A DNA stretch of 64,000 nt from positions 553,216 through 617,215 of the forward strand of contig QEOQ01000688.1 of assembly GCA_010279815.1 (NCBI GenBank), written 5' to 3'. This document shows, piece by piece, positions 23,346-35,000 of the stretch (position 1 is the stretch's first letter; each line of letters opens with the position of its first letter). The notes below the pieces were generated by a model. It saw only the letters and a list, made by a program, of their open reading frames with translations, was not told the origin of the DNA and made no database searches. A program made the position numbers and the translations under genes. Origin of the DNA: Brachionus plicatilis. Lineage: Eukaryota; Rotifera; Eurotatoria; Ploima; Brachionidae.

Positions 23346-24929
23346 TTTCCACTTGAAAAGCCACTGTTCATATATGCTCAGTATTTAATTAAAAATTAAA
23401 GTTAATAATTTAAATGATCAGTATTTTTTTATCAATATCCGGTTGATCAGTAATAGTAATAGTGTCAGTAAGTGTTGATCAGTAATAGTAATAGTGTCAA
23501 TCAGTATTTATTTGACATGATGGGTATAACAAATAATTAAGCGGTAATATACTAGCAGCGATTAGCATTTTAATGAAAATGATAATCAAAGATAAGAAAA
23601 AGAAGACTGCTTGAATTTATAATGTCAAAAATAAAATGCATAAATCATTTAAATATTACCAGCATAGAAACAATCAATAATGTTCAATTTTGCAAATTAA
23701 AATTTTCAATTATAAAAAAATTCTAATGGCATCAAGTATTTCAGAGTATGGGTCAGATGATGAGCTTGAAATGGAAAATGAAGCAGATTGTCCAACTCAA
23801 CAAAGAGTAAAACACATCTGCAAATGGATAATGTAGGAAAAGTAACCAAGCAGAGAAGCTGCATTAATAAAAATAAACAAAGAAAGAACTTGGATCTAAT
23901 AATATAAAATAATACTCAAGATGGACAAAAGATTAATCTTAAATGTAATAAAGCTAAATTAAGAGGTGCACAGAAGTTTACTTTTTGTTCGACAGCTTTT
24001 TTGACGATGTTATTGTTTCCAAGCATCTAACCGGTTATCTATTGAAATAAAAATTGAAATTAAAAAACATCTAGCTGATAAAGAATATCGTGAGGATTTA
24101 ATAGATAATCTCGACACTCTAAAATTGTCAAGCAGAAATGACGTGTATGAAAAAGCAAGATATTTGATCATCAAGCTAGGCAAGAAGTGTAAAGATGTAA
24201 TTTCAAGATTAAAGAAAAGGAAAAAATAAAATTCTAGTTAATTTTACTTTGAAGTTATTTTTAGAAAAGTTAATGAGAAAAACTCTTATAAATTTGTAAT
24301 TTTCGTATATATATTAATTGTTTTTTTGAATAATAAAATAACTAAAAAACTTAAATAAAATCTTAGATAGAAAATAATATCTTAATTTACTTTCCGGAAT
24401 AAGATGTTGAAAAGTATCTTTTAGTTCAATTTTATAGGTGATTGAAAAGTCATCTATCAGGTTACTGAAAAGTATCCTATCATTAAAAAAATCCTATTGC
24501 TTCGTTCTTTGAGGCCCTAGGGACTAGGCGAAAGACTTGGTTATAAGCTGACCAACTCAAGCAAAGAGTAGTCTAGTTTTTCCGTATATTGAAAAGTATA
24601 CAAAAAGACTTAGAAACACTTAGAGAACGAACGCCATTAGCACAATTTTAGCAACAATGTCTCATGACACTGTCATGATGACAGTGACAAAATGGTCAAA
24701 CGAAAATGCAAACAATGAAAAACAATTCATTCAATCGTCCACAATTGAACCAAAAAATGAACTGAAGGCTAACATTGGTCTAAAAGCAAAAAAAAAAAAA
24801 GTTACCTCGCGCGGGTTTGATACCTCAAAAGAAAACTAGATACCAGCTGGTGAAAAATTAAAGGCAAATGAAGAAGAAATCAGAAATGTGAAAGAAATGC
24901 GTTAAAATTTTTTTTTTTTATAATTCAAA

Positions 24930-25171
24930 AAGTGACTCTACCAAATGGAGATGATATGGCAGTCAATTGGAAAGAAGGTAAATACAATTGCCCAACATTT
25001 TTTAAGCCGAACATCTGCAAACATTTGGTCGATCTTGTAATCAAGTTAAAATATGTCAAGCTCCCATCACCAACAAAAGATGTACCAATTGGTGAAAAAC
25101 GCAAAAGAGGAAGACTAAATGAGACAAAAGAAGCTTTATTAATTCATTTAAATTCCTTTTTATTTATTTGA
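24930..25171 (+). pseudogene. MULE transposase C-terminal SWIM finger remnant
   Basis: The plus frame reads CPTFFKPNICKHLVDLVIKL then KDVPIGEKRKRGRLNETKEA. The CxH half of the SWIM finger is intact, but the first Cys of CxC has become Tyr; the copy at 39128 keeps it as CNC. The basic GEKRKRGR stretch is shared with that copy. No start codon belongs to it: it is the end of a longer decayed frame. Confidence 0.65.
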
Positions 25172-25410
25172 TTGTTGGTTTTTTTATCTATAATACATTT
25201 AATTACAAATTAATAGATTTTAATTTAAATTTAACCTAACATTATATATTAATTGCTTATCAAAATAATAAAATACTGGTCTAATTAAAAAAAATACTGA
25301 TAATATTAAAATTATTTACTAATTTATTTAAAATAATCTACTTGTCATTATATATTAAATACCGATCAAAATATTTAATAAACTAATCAATTAATATATG
25401 GTCTTATTTA

Positions 25411-26264
25411 ATTCACGTAGTTAACTAATGGTTTACCAAAATACTGCTTAAAATAAATTCATTCATTCAGATCGAACTAAGCGACAATATCGGTTACTTA
25501 AAAGATTAAAATTAAATAAAGTACCTCAAGATTGTGATGATATATATTAATTAATAATTAATAAAAGAGATCACTAATTAAATGTAGCATGGCGGAAATT
25601 ATTTAATTTATTCAAATTCTATTGTGATGTTTATATTTTCAATATCTCAAGTACTTTTACTCCAACCTAGTTTATATATCAAAATATTTATAAGTAATTT
25701 TGATTTAATTTCTAAAAGAAATTAATCAAAATTTATGAAATTTTATTATTTATTCACAACTATACATAAAAAACACTTTTCAGTTTTTTAATGGTTGTAT
25801 TGCAGCAAAAATCTTCGCCATGTTATAAGATTTGTATGCGAGGTTGGGAGGAGTTTCTGTGTTATTAAGTCGAATTATTCAAAATTAATCTATTGCTTAA
25901 AGGTATTCAATTAATTAAAAAAAGTCCGAATTTAATTTGATTAATTTTTTTAAAATTTTTTATTAAAAAGCGCACAATATTAAGGGTGATATATATTTAA
26001 TTGATATTAAAGTTATTGAGTAACTAAAAGAAACGCTCTTAGAACAAACTCAATAATTTCTTTCTACCTCTTAAATAGTCAATTGCTTACCAAATATATT
26101 CTAGATACTATTCAGGAAAGATGCAAGAAACTTGCCTCCTCCAAATGGTGTTCTTTAAAGTTCTATAAAATAATTGTCCATATTCTATGAACCATTAATT
26201 TATAGCATAATTACTCCATTCTCTCGTAGCCTCAAATTTATACCCATTTTAATTTAATTAATGT
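25411..26264. other. AT-rich spacer between transposons
   Basis: No recognisable gene. The part from about 26050 may be degenerate upstream sequence of the LINE that becomes readable at 26265, but no motif is clear enough to claim. Confidence 0.45.
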
Positions 26265-28190
26265 TTCAATAGTAAATCCGATCCCAAAAGGCGGCGTTAC
26301 AAATGAACCAAGTGATTTTCGTCCTATTTCGGTCTCAAATTTGTTTGCCACAATCTTTGAAGCCTTGCTTCTTGGTAAAATGGACTGCTTCAATTAAATT
26401 CATGTTAATCAAATTATTATTAAATTATTACAAAAATAGATAATTTGAATAAAATTAATACATAAAAAATAGTTTTTGAAATTAATGTAAAATTAATGTC
26501 GAATTTTCATAATTGAAATTTAATATTTAAATTTAGAATAATTTTTTTACAATTCAAAAAATCAAAGTTAACAATAATTAAAGATAAAAAATTTTTTTAT
26601 GAAAAACTTAGAGTTTTTATATATTCAATTTTAGGAATTTTTTTGTTCATAATAGGTATATTAAATTTTAAGAAAAAGTTTATAAGATCAGTTTCAGTTG
26701 ATTTTCGAACAATGTCTTGTTTCAGGTCAGATTTAACTATATAGAATGAAAAATCTTCTTCAACATGATTTATTTTATTAAAGTGAATAGATACTTCTGA
26801 ACATGAATTAAAATTACTTAGAGATTTTCTAATATCTTTTTTAAATTTCCTAATTGAATATAAATGATCTAATATTCTTATTTTAGCTTTTCTAGATGAT
26901 TCACCTATATAAAATAATTTACATTTATTACATTTAATTATATAAACTATTCCAATCGATTCACATTTTGAGTCACTCAAGAATGGAATATAAAGTTTTT
27001 TATATTTCAAATAAAACTTTTTTTCGGTAAATTTACAGCTCAAACATCCAAGGATATCACACTTATCTGAGTAAAATTTTCTAGTATTATTTAGTTTAAA
27101 ATTTAATATAAATAAAGAACCTCCATAGCGTTTGACAAGCTATGGAGGGTAGGCCTTTTCTTGAAGCTAATTAATCGAATTCCAGATGGACTGTGGCGCA
27201 TAATCTACAAGTACTACCGAATCTCTAAAATTATTGTCAAATATGATAACGAACTTGGTGATATGTTGGACTCAACTGAAGGTGTAAAACAAGGAGGTGT
27301 TCTTTCTACTTATTTGTTTAATTTTTTCATCAACGAATTATTGACTGAGTGTACTGAGCTAAATCTTGGTGCCTCAATTAATGGGACTAACTTGTCCGTA
27401 ATTGGTTACTGTGATGATCTTGTGATCCAAGCACCCTCCTTTAGTCATTGTCAAACTTTACTTGACAAATGCTCCAAGTTTGCTCAACGATGGGAAATTG
27501 ACTTCAATCCTTTGAAATCAGCGGCTTTAGTCTTTCAAAAAGGTAAAGCTATAATGATGAGAAATTTCACCTTAAATGGTTATGAAATACCTCGAAATGA
27601 GAATGGAGAATATTTAGGCCTTCCAATAGGCAATAGTGAATTTGTTTGGAATTTTGCCGAAGAGAAATGGAAGAAAGTAGAAAAAAGCTTTTACTCCCTT
27701 TATGGCCTGGGCTGTAAACCAAAAGCTGCACCACCGGGATTAGTTGGTTTTCTATTCAATCAATTTTGTCAATCGATTTTTCGATACCACTTAGACCTGG
27801 TATTTGTAGGTGAAACTAAACTTGGTGAACTTGATATCAGGCAAAATTTACTAATTAAGAGAATGTTTGACATAAAGAAATATGCCAGGTTCAGATCGAT
27901 GTTAGAGGATCTACGTCTTGAAACGGTAGAACAACTTTATATGAAACACAAGATATTTTTTATGAAACAGCTTAAAAACAGTAAAATCTGTTGGGAGTTA
28001 CTCCTATTTTTACATTCGGATTACTCGACTTTTGAACAAAAAAATTCCTCATATTGCAAACAGCTCAAGAACCTAGAGAAAAAGATACACTTTGATCCGA
28101 TGGAATTTACTGTAATTTTTTGTAATTTTGCCTATGGGGCTTTAAACTAATAAATAATAATAATAATAATAATAATAATTAATTAACTTA
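26265..28190 (+). mobile_element. LINE reverse transcriptase, split by a Penelope-like insert
   Basis: 26272-26390 reads PIPKGG followed by DFRPISVSNLFATIFEALLL, the early palm/finger motifs of LINE polymerases. The frame resumes at about 27130 with AFDKLWRVGLFLKLI (motif A with its catalytic Asp), then GVKQGGVLS (motif B) and IGYCDDLV (motif C, YCDD rather than the commoner YADD), and stays open to the TAA at 28148. Around 70 residues expected between the halves are missing, replaced by 26395-27129. The tail is a short (AAT) run (28151-28180), as in many LINEs. The long open stretch of about 340 codons suggests fairly recent activity. Confidence 0.85.
26597..27128 (-). mobile_element. Penelope-like element GIY-YIG endonuclease fragment
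   Basis: The minus frame reads a GIY-YIG nuclease: GIVYIIKCNKCKLFYIGESS with the paired GIVY and YIG motifs and the intervening CxxC found in Penelope-like elements, then an Arg-rich helix (RKAKIRILDH) and the conserved Glu in STETDLINFF. Two upstream Cys pairs (CDILGCLSC) also fit a Penelope linker. The frame stays open to about 27120. Its upstream reverse transcriptase is absent, so this is a 5'-truncated copy inside the LINE. Confidence 0.75.
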
Positions 28191-29035
28191 TTTTAATTTG
28201 TTTCTAAAAAAAAGAAAAAAAAGGAAAAAGAACAAAAAAATTAAATAATCAAAGGTCTATATCTGAACAACCTTGGAAGTACATCTCTTAAGAAAGTCAT
28301 TAGTGTGGTAAGCTTAACTAAAGGTATCAAGAAAGTTAAAGAAATATTCTAACATTAAAAAATTTTAGCAAGTAATCAATATTAAATTCTCAAGCATTTT
28401 AAAAAAGCTTATTATTTAAACTGATAAATTAAAAAAATTTAAACAATTTAAAAATAAAATTTAAATTTAAATTTAAATTGGCTAAACTTTTTTAATAAGA
28501 TGGGAAAAAATCCACTCTCAAGCAGGGTTTTTTGTTTGGAATAAAAATAAATAATTTACGAACAAAAAAAAAATTTGAGGTTAATTTCAACTTTGATCAC
28601 CAATAAAGAAGGGTTCATTCCCAATGCTAAAAATAAAAATTCTATTGTTTTCTTCTGAATTCAATTAATAATAAAAAAATGTTTTTTGAAAATTTTTTAT
28701 TTAGGCCATGATAATTTATTTCTCACTGAAACTAATTGAACAAAAAAACAAATGTCATTTGATCAAAATTATCTATACATAAATTCAAGACTAAAGGATT
28801 GATTAAGCAACCTTTAACAACGATTTGAGATGTACTTTTATGTAAAAAAAATCTAAAAAATATTTACTAATTTTGACAAAATTTCCTTAAAAAATAACAT
28901 TTAAACAAGGAAGAATTTACATTCAAAAAAAAAACAAAAGATGCAGTTTAAAACTATGCTCCTGTGCGCCATCAACAATCAGTAAATACGTCTACATGAA
29001 TAAAATTTTTAAAAAAATAGCTAATTTTTAATTAT
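28191..29035. other. Spacer between LINE and macoilin 3' end
   Basis: AT-rich, no open frame or element end that I can support. It should contain the macoilin cleavage site just below 29036. Confidence 0.55.
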
Positions 29036-29041
29036 TTTATT
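29036..29041 (-). promoter_or_regulatory. Poly(A) signal of macoilin
   Basis: AATAAA on the minus strand, about 40 bases past the TAA stop at 29080-29082. Confidence 0.6.
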
Positions 29042-29079
29042 GTCGTTATTTTTTGAAAAAATATATTTTTTTAATATTA

Positions 29080-32000
29080 TTAGATTTTGGGAAATAAATT
29101 ATTTACTCCCATGTTGTCTGAATCGAAATTAAGCAAGTTGTTATCATTGCAAGAAGTTGGCGAAAAGTTCACCCGATTCAAATCGGTGATAGCTGGCGAT
29201 GAACAGCTTAAGCTCCGCGATCCCTCACTTGGAAAAGTCTGATTGCCAGTCATTTGATTAGAGCTAAAGTTATGGTGTTGTAGATTGGTCAGCTGATCGG
29301 CCAAAAGCTGGCTTATTAAATCCGTGTGAGCTGTTTCATTCAACAGACCATTTGAAAAAGAATTGGGTGACAAAGATTGCTTGATTATTGCTTTTACCAT
29401 GCTCAATTCAGTATCTTTGGCATCTAATTGACCTGCAAAGGAATTATTTTACTTTTTATTTATGAACACCAATTAACCTGCCACATATTTCATTAAATGC
29501 CACAAAAAAAAGATTCATTTTTCATTTAAAAAATTATTTGTCATTAAAACGAATTAAATATCACATAAATATTTAATACATCTTATAAGGTAAATTATAA
29601 GATGTATTAAAATTACCCAACTACATTGTGTAATTGCTATTTTATTATTTCTTCTTTCTTTCCAGAACTGTTCAATACTTAAACACTTTGCACATGTCAC
29701 CTCTTACAATTTATCAATATTAATTGACTTTTTATTATATATTAACTTATTTTAATTTAATTTAATTTTTTCCTTAAATATTTTAAAAATTTTTTTTAAT
29801 CTAAAAGAGCTTTAGCTCGCCACAGATAAAACAAATAAATAGATCAGAGTTGTATAAAAGTCAAAAGTCACAAGTCAAGTGCAAGTCAGGACTTTGACTT
29901 GTTTTAATAATTTAAAAAAAACAAGTCAAAGTCCTGACTTGATTTTTTTTAAAAAAACATTTTCAAGTCCAAGTCATACTTTGACTTGTTTTTGACTTGG
30001 TACGAATTTTTTTCCTGACTTTTATACAAGTCTGAAATAAATAAATAAATAATATTGTGAATTTCATTTACAATTGAATAGAATTTTTTCATTTTTTGAT
30101 AAAGTAAAATCAAAGTTAATATTTATATTAAAATTTTTTGAAAAAATTTTGAAAAAATACTGCAACATATTTTAATTAAAGGTGTTTTTTCTAACAAAAG
30201 TGATAAAAGTATTTTAGATTTGGAGTTTACTTAATCATTTAAAGTAGAATGATATCATTTAATTTTTCTTATTCAACTTTTTAAATTTGTTCTTTATTTA
30301 ATCTGTTTTTTTTTAATCATTTTGCAACTTTAAAATTTTCGCATTATACTTCTCGTTCTTGGATTAAATTTATATCAATTAATTGATATTAAACTAAAGG
30401 ATAAAAATAATTTATTATATTTAAATTTGCATCATTATTTTATTAGTCGTTAAATGTAATTAAGATTAAGAAATAAATCCAATTAAAAAAACTTTTTAAT
30501 TTCTTAAAAAAAAAGCTAATAATTTAATAATTTTAAAAAAATACACATTTTTAATCAAAATTTTCTAAATTTTACAGAATTTAACCTTTTAAAATTTGCT
30601 TTTTACGTAAATTTGCGTAAAATCGGGTAAATTTTATTTTTCATAATTTTTTTAATGTGTTTAATTTGCTTAAAAATTCAAAAACGGCCTAAAAAATGGC
30701 ATTTATTTTGCATTTTTATTATTACGAAATTTTTCGAAAAATTACGTTAAATCATCAAAAGCCTTAGAATTAAATCACTAATAAAATATTCAATTAAATA
30801 CACTATCTTTACCCCATTTTTTAAAAAATTTTATTTAACATTATTTTTATTTTTTTTTTAATATATTTTTATTCTGAATAAGCATTAGCTCGTTACAGAT
30901 ATACAAATAAATAAAAATAAATAAAACAAAATCTTAAAAGAGTACAATTCTGAACTCACTTTTAGCTAAATAAAATTGCGATTAATAGAGTTGAAGACTC
31001 AAATTTTTAGCGTTTAATTTAATGAAATAGTAAATATTTTTTTGAGCTACTTTAATATTTTTTAATGACATTTATTTTCTTAGACAAAAAAATACATTCA
31101 TGTGACAATTTTAATTTTTTTGTGTTAAATAAAAAATATTGTTGTGACATTTTAAGTTAAAATGTCAGATAATTAAATAAAGGGAATATATGATACCTTT
31201 ATTTAATTATTTTATTCGATATCACTTACGGTTCACGTATTCAATTTTCCTTTTGGCCTCCCCAAGCGCAGAAAAAAGATTCATTTTAAAACGGGTCTCT
31301 TCACGTAAGCTCTCCTGGAGATTATTGTTTTTTTCTTCCAATTTTCTCATTTTTTCTTTAAGACTTTCAGCACTTTCGTTCGATTGCACCAGAGTGGACA
31401 AGCTTTTTATTTCACTCTCAAGGTTGTAAATGATATCCTGTTTTTTGCTGCAATGATTCTTCAGTTCTTTATTTTCGTTTTCGAGTTGATTGATTTTTTT
31501 CTGGTTTAATTCATTTACACTTGGACCATTTGAAGTGGTTGGAGAAGTTGATTTTTTTGCCGCTTGGTTGGTCGTTTCCCGGAGCTTTTTCTCTCTTGAC
31601 AATTGAATTTCCAAATCTGTTCGCTTCTTTCGCTCGTCTTGCAGCTGTTTTTCAAGTTGGTCTATTTCTTTTTCCTTTTGCGTCCTCACATCGTTTATCT
31701 TTGACTGCAGAGTTTCGTTCTCTTGCTTTAGCTTTTCGGAACGATCGCATTTTGTTATATAGTTTATTTGATCTCGAAGGTATTGCTCAACTTTTTTCTG
31801 CTGATCTATTTCTATCTTCAGCTTTTTTAATTCTTCTTCAAGGCTTTTAAAATAAGAATATGGAATTAAGTTTTTACAAGAGAAAAAAAGTGATCAAAAA
31901 ATTTTTCCGTAAGTCAAAATTTTAGTGAAGTCAATGACTTAAAATATATTGTTTTAAAGTTTAGTCATTTGACTTGGCTTTTTTTAATTTTTTTTTGAAT

Positions 32001-35000
32001 TATGAACAGTGTTTTACTTTTAAAACATCACTCATAAAACGTACTCAATTTATTTTTCCATTTATTTCGCAAAATTTATATCAGTAATATTCATTTAAGT
32101 TGAATTAATTTTAAAAAAATTTAAATTGATAAAACATTTTTTTTTCCAAACAAAAACTATAAAATTCCCATATAAAGATAATTTTTATTTTTACAATAAA
32201 CAAATTTAATTTTTAGCTTAAGAAAACTAATGTACAACCTTGTAAACTCCAACGGGGTTAAAGACTGTGAAAAGCTGAAAATTTTTTTTTATTTTATTAT
32301 ATTTTTAACCTCGGGCTTTAGTCAAAATAATAAATTGAATTCTTAAAATTATTTTTGTGCAAAACCCCAGTGTGATTTGGTTTTTTTTTTGTAAAGTCTC
32401 ATGGTAGACAAAAATTTTTTTTTAACATATTCTGTTAATTTTTTAAGGCTAATAAACTCAAAAATAATGTTAATCTTAGAGCAAAAATCTTAGATCAGCC
32501 AGTTCTGAGCAAATAATACAATGGTCAGTATAATTTGGGAAAATTTTGAACACGAAGATAATGCAAAAATTAATTCTACCAAGCTGGGATTAACGTCACA
32601 TATGATTGATTTTCAATCAATAATTAATAGATGACACAGAAATTGATGATACTTAAAATATCCATGGATTATATTCCGATGAAGAAATAATATCCAACGA
32701 AATAGGTAAGACCAAAAGAGACCAGAATTATGACGAATCTGATATAGAAAAAATAATTTTTTATTTTTTTTGTTTAATTGTCAAATTCCATACAAAAATT
32801 CCAGTATTAAATTTAAATTCTTAATAAAAATACAAATTTTGTTTTTCAAAAAACAGATTTTTCAATAAGTTTTAAAAGATGAAACATACTATTTTTCATA
32901 TAACAGTCCAGTTTAAAAGAAAAAATTAAAGAAATATTTTACAATGAATTGATTATTTTTAATCAAATTGTATGTTAATTCAGAACTGAAAAATAATATT
33001 TTTATAATTAAAATTAGATTATTATAATTTTTAACTTAATTGTGACTACTTAGTTAAAGATAATATAAAATTATTTAAGAAGCGATGACAGAATTTAAGC
33101 ATTTAAATAATTAAGTTTACAAATTGCAAAAAAAAATATAATTAGAATAGATCGTAGAAACAATAAAATAAATCTCAAAATATTGATATTTTATTTGATC
33201 ATTTTTATTTAATGTGTTAATTAAAAAAAGTTTTTTTTATTTAAATTTGTATGCTGTTTCATCACTTAATTTTTAAGCTCAATTTTGTCAATTTAAATTG
33301 ATGAAAAAGAATTTTATTTTTGTAATTTTTGAAAGGTCTGTATGAAATTCTCAATGCCTAATTTTTATCGATAAAAATCTTTGGAAGCCAAGTCGAATTT
33401 ATTTATTTTTATTTAAAGCTCCGTTTATATTAAAGATTTTTTGAATTTCAACTCCGGGCTAATCAGTATTTTTTCTTTTTAAATCAGCGGTTTAAAACTT
33501 AACAAATTAACCTACCATTTTTGATTGAGAAGCTCATGAGGTAGTTTGGAAGGTTTTACAGTTTATTTAATTTTTTTTTTTAAATTAATAAATTTAGAAT
33601 TTTTCAAATCTTATAAAAACATTATTAACTAAAATATATTAACTGGCTTCCTCCAAACGGATTATCACCAAAATCAGAGATTAGCTTTGAAAAGAATCGT
33701 TTTTGCTATCATAGTGAGACCTTCAGTTTAAACCCTGTTGTAGCTTATTATTATTTTAATTTTTATTAATCTTAAAGAAATAAAATAGCATATCTAATTA
33801 ATTCGATAATAAATTATCAAGAATTGTTTTATCTATGAAAATTGTTTTTTATAATATTTTATAAATTTAATTCTAGAAGTCTAATAAAAAGTCGAAATTT
33901 TGGGTTCAAAAAATTCATGTGGCCGTGATCCTGACTGTCAAATTCCCGTTCCAGCTTGTTATTGTGGCGGCCTACTAAATGAGAACCAAAAATTTCTAAG
34001 AACCAATCCATTTTGCAGAGATTTTGCACATCATTAGCAGACTTTTAAAGTCGATGCAACTTTGAATGTTGCACCATTCTGCATTCACAGAATTAATTTT
34101 GAACTTTTAGAAAAAAAGTTATTTAATTTTTTTACACTTCATTCTGTTCTTTTGTACTGAACTTCACAAAACCGTAAAAATCACTAAAATTAAAAAAATT
34201 TTTAAAGTCAAAGTTTTGACTTTAACTTGTGACCAACTCTCAAGAATAATAAATAAAAAAATTAATAAAAACAAATAAAATTTCTGTTGAAATTAATTTT
34301 TTTCAACTAGAATTTTCATTTTTAGCAGATTTTTGAAAGTCTTAAAAAAATTTGTCAATTTATTGCCAATGAATAATTAAGAGAGAATATTATTTTGAAA
34401 AAAATGATAAATTAATGTAAATCATTTTTTTTCTATATTTTATCCATTAAAAGTTTTCAACGAAAATAATTCTGTTAAATAATTATTAAATAAAAAATAT
34501 TTAAAAAAAAAATATTTAAATTGTACGCAAACAATTTGGAAAAAAATATTTTTTAAAAACAATTACCTATTAATCTGTCCTTGTTTGAAGTTAAATTCAC
34601 TAGCGGAATCGTCGCTAATTTTTCCCAAAACTTGTTTATTGTTTGCTATGGGCAAATTTTTATTTTCTTTATTTTTACTTTTTTTCGTACTAGTACTAGA
34701 AGATGTATTGGAGGTGGCAGCAGGATTTTGTGAGTCGGTGGTGGCAGTAGCGGTAGCCGAGGCTATCGCTGTTGTATTAATAGTCATATTAATGTTAATA
34801 TTTGTATGGCTATTGTTGGGCATAAAATTGTTTGACGAGGAACGATTATGGTTAGAGCTGTGTTTAGATGAGCCATTTCCCATTAGAACAAGGTTACCAT
34901 TGCTATTTACATTAATACCATTCAGATTGACATTTCCATTCTGGTTGTGAAAACTGTTTTGTGTCAGCGCCAACGACTGAATTGAAAAAGACGGCAAATT

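Larger units (their letters stand above)
21062..25410 (+). mobile_element. MULE-like transposon, interrupted and decayed
   Basis: The left end (CTTGTATTTAAATGATCAGT, 21062) and the later stretch TTAAATGATCAGTATTTTTT (23412) run parallel to the copy at 38591-39470. The right end carries AATACTGGTCTAA and AATACTGAT, the inverse of the left TGATCAGTATT. Coding remnants on the plus strand include about 23727-23838 (acidic N-terminal-like), 24040-24228 (Lys-rich), 24657-24899 and a SWIM-type zinc-finger remnant at 24930-25171. SWIM fingers (CxC...CxH) are typical of Mutator-like transposases. Stops and frameshifts separate the pieces. A pogo element (21098-22574) and a LINE (22590-23345) inserted into it. 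Confidence 0.65.

Noticed and set aside
31521..31850. 109-codon Leu/Phe-rich plus-strand frame
   Set aside because: Antisense of the macoilin coiled-coil exon.
32570..32760. Possible transposase-like scraps in macoilin intron 3
   Set aside because: Short acidic frames with stops; resemblance to BED/hAT N-termini is too weak to claim.
34585..34950. 121-codon hydrophobic frame on the plus strand
   Set aside because: It is the antisense of the Asn/Ser/Thr-rich part of macoilin exon 3; its hydrophobicity is produced by complementary codons.
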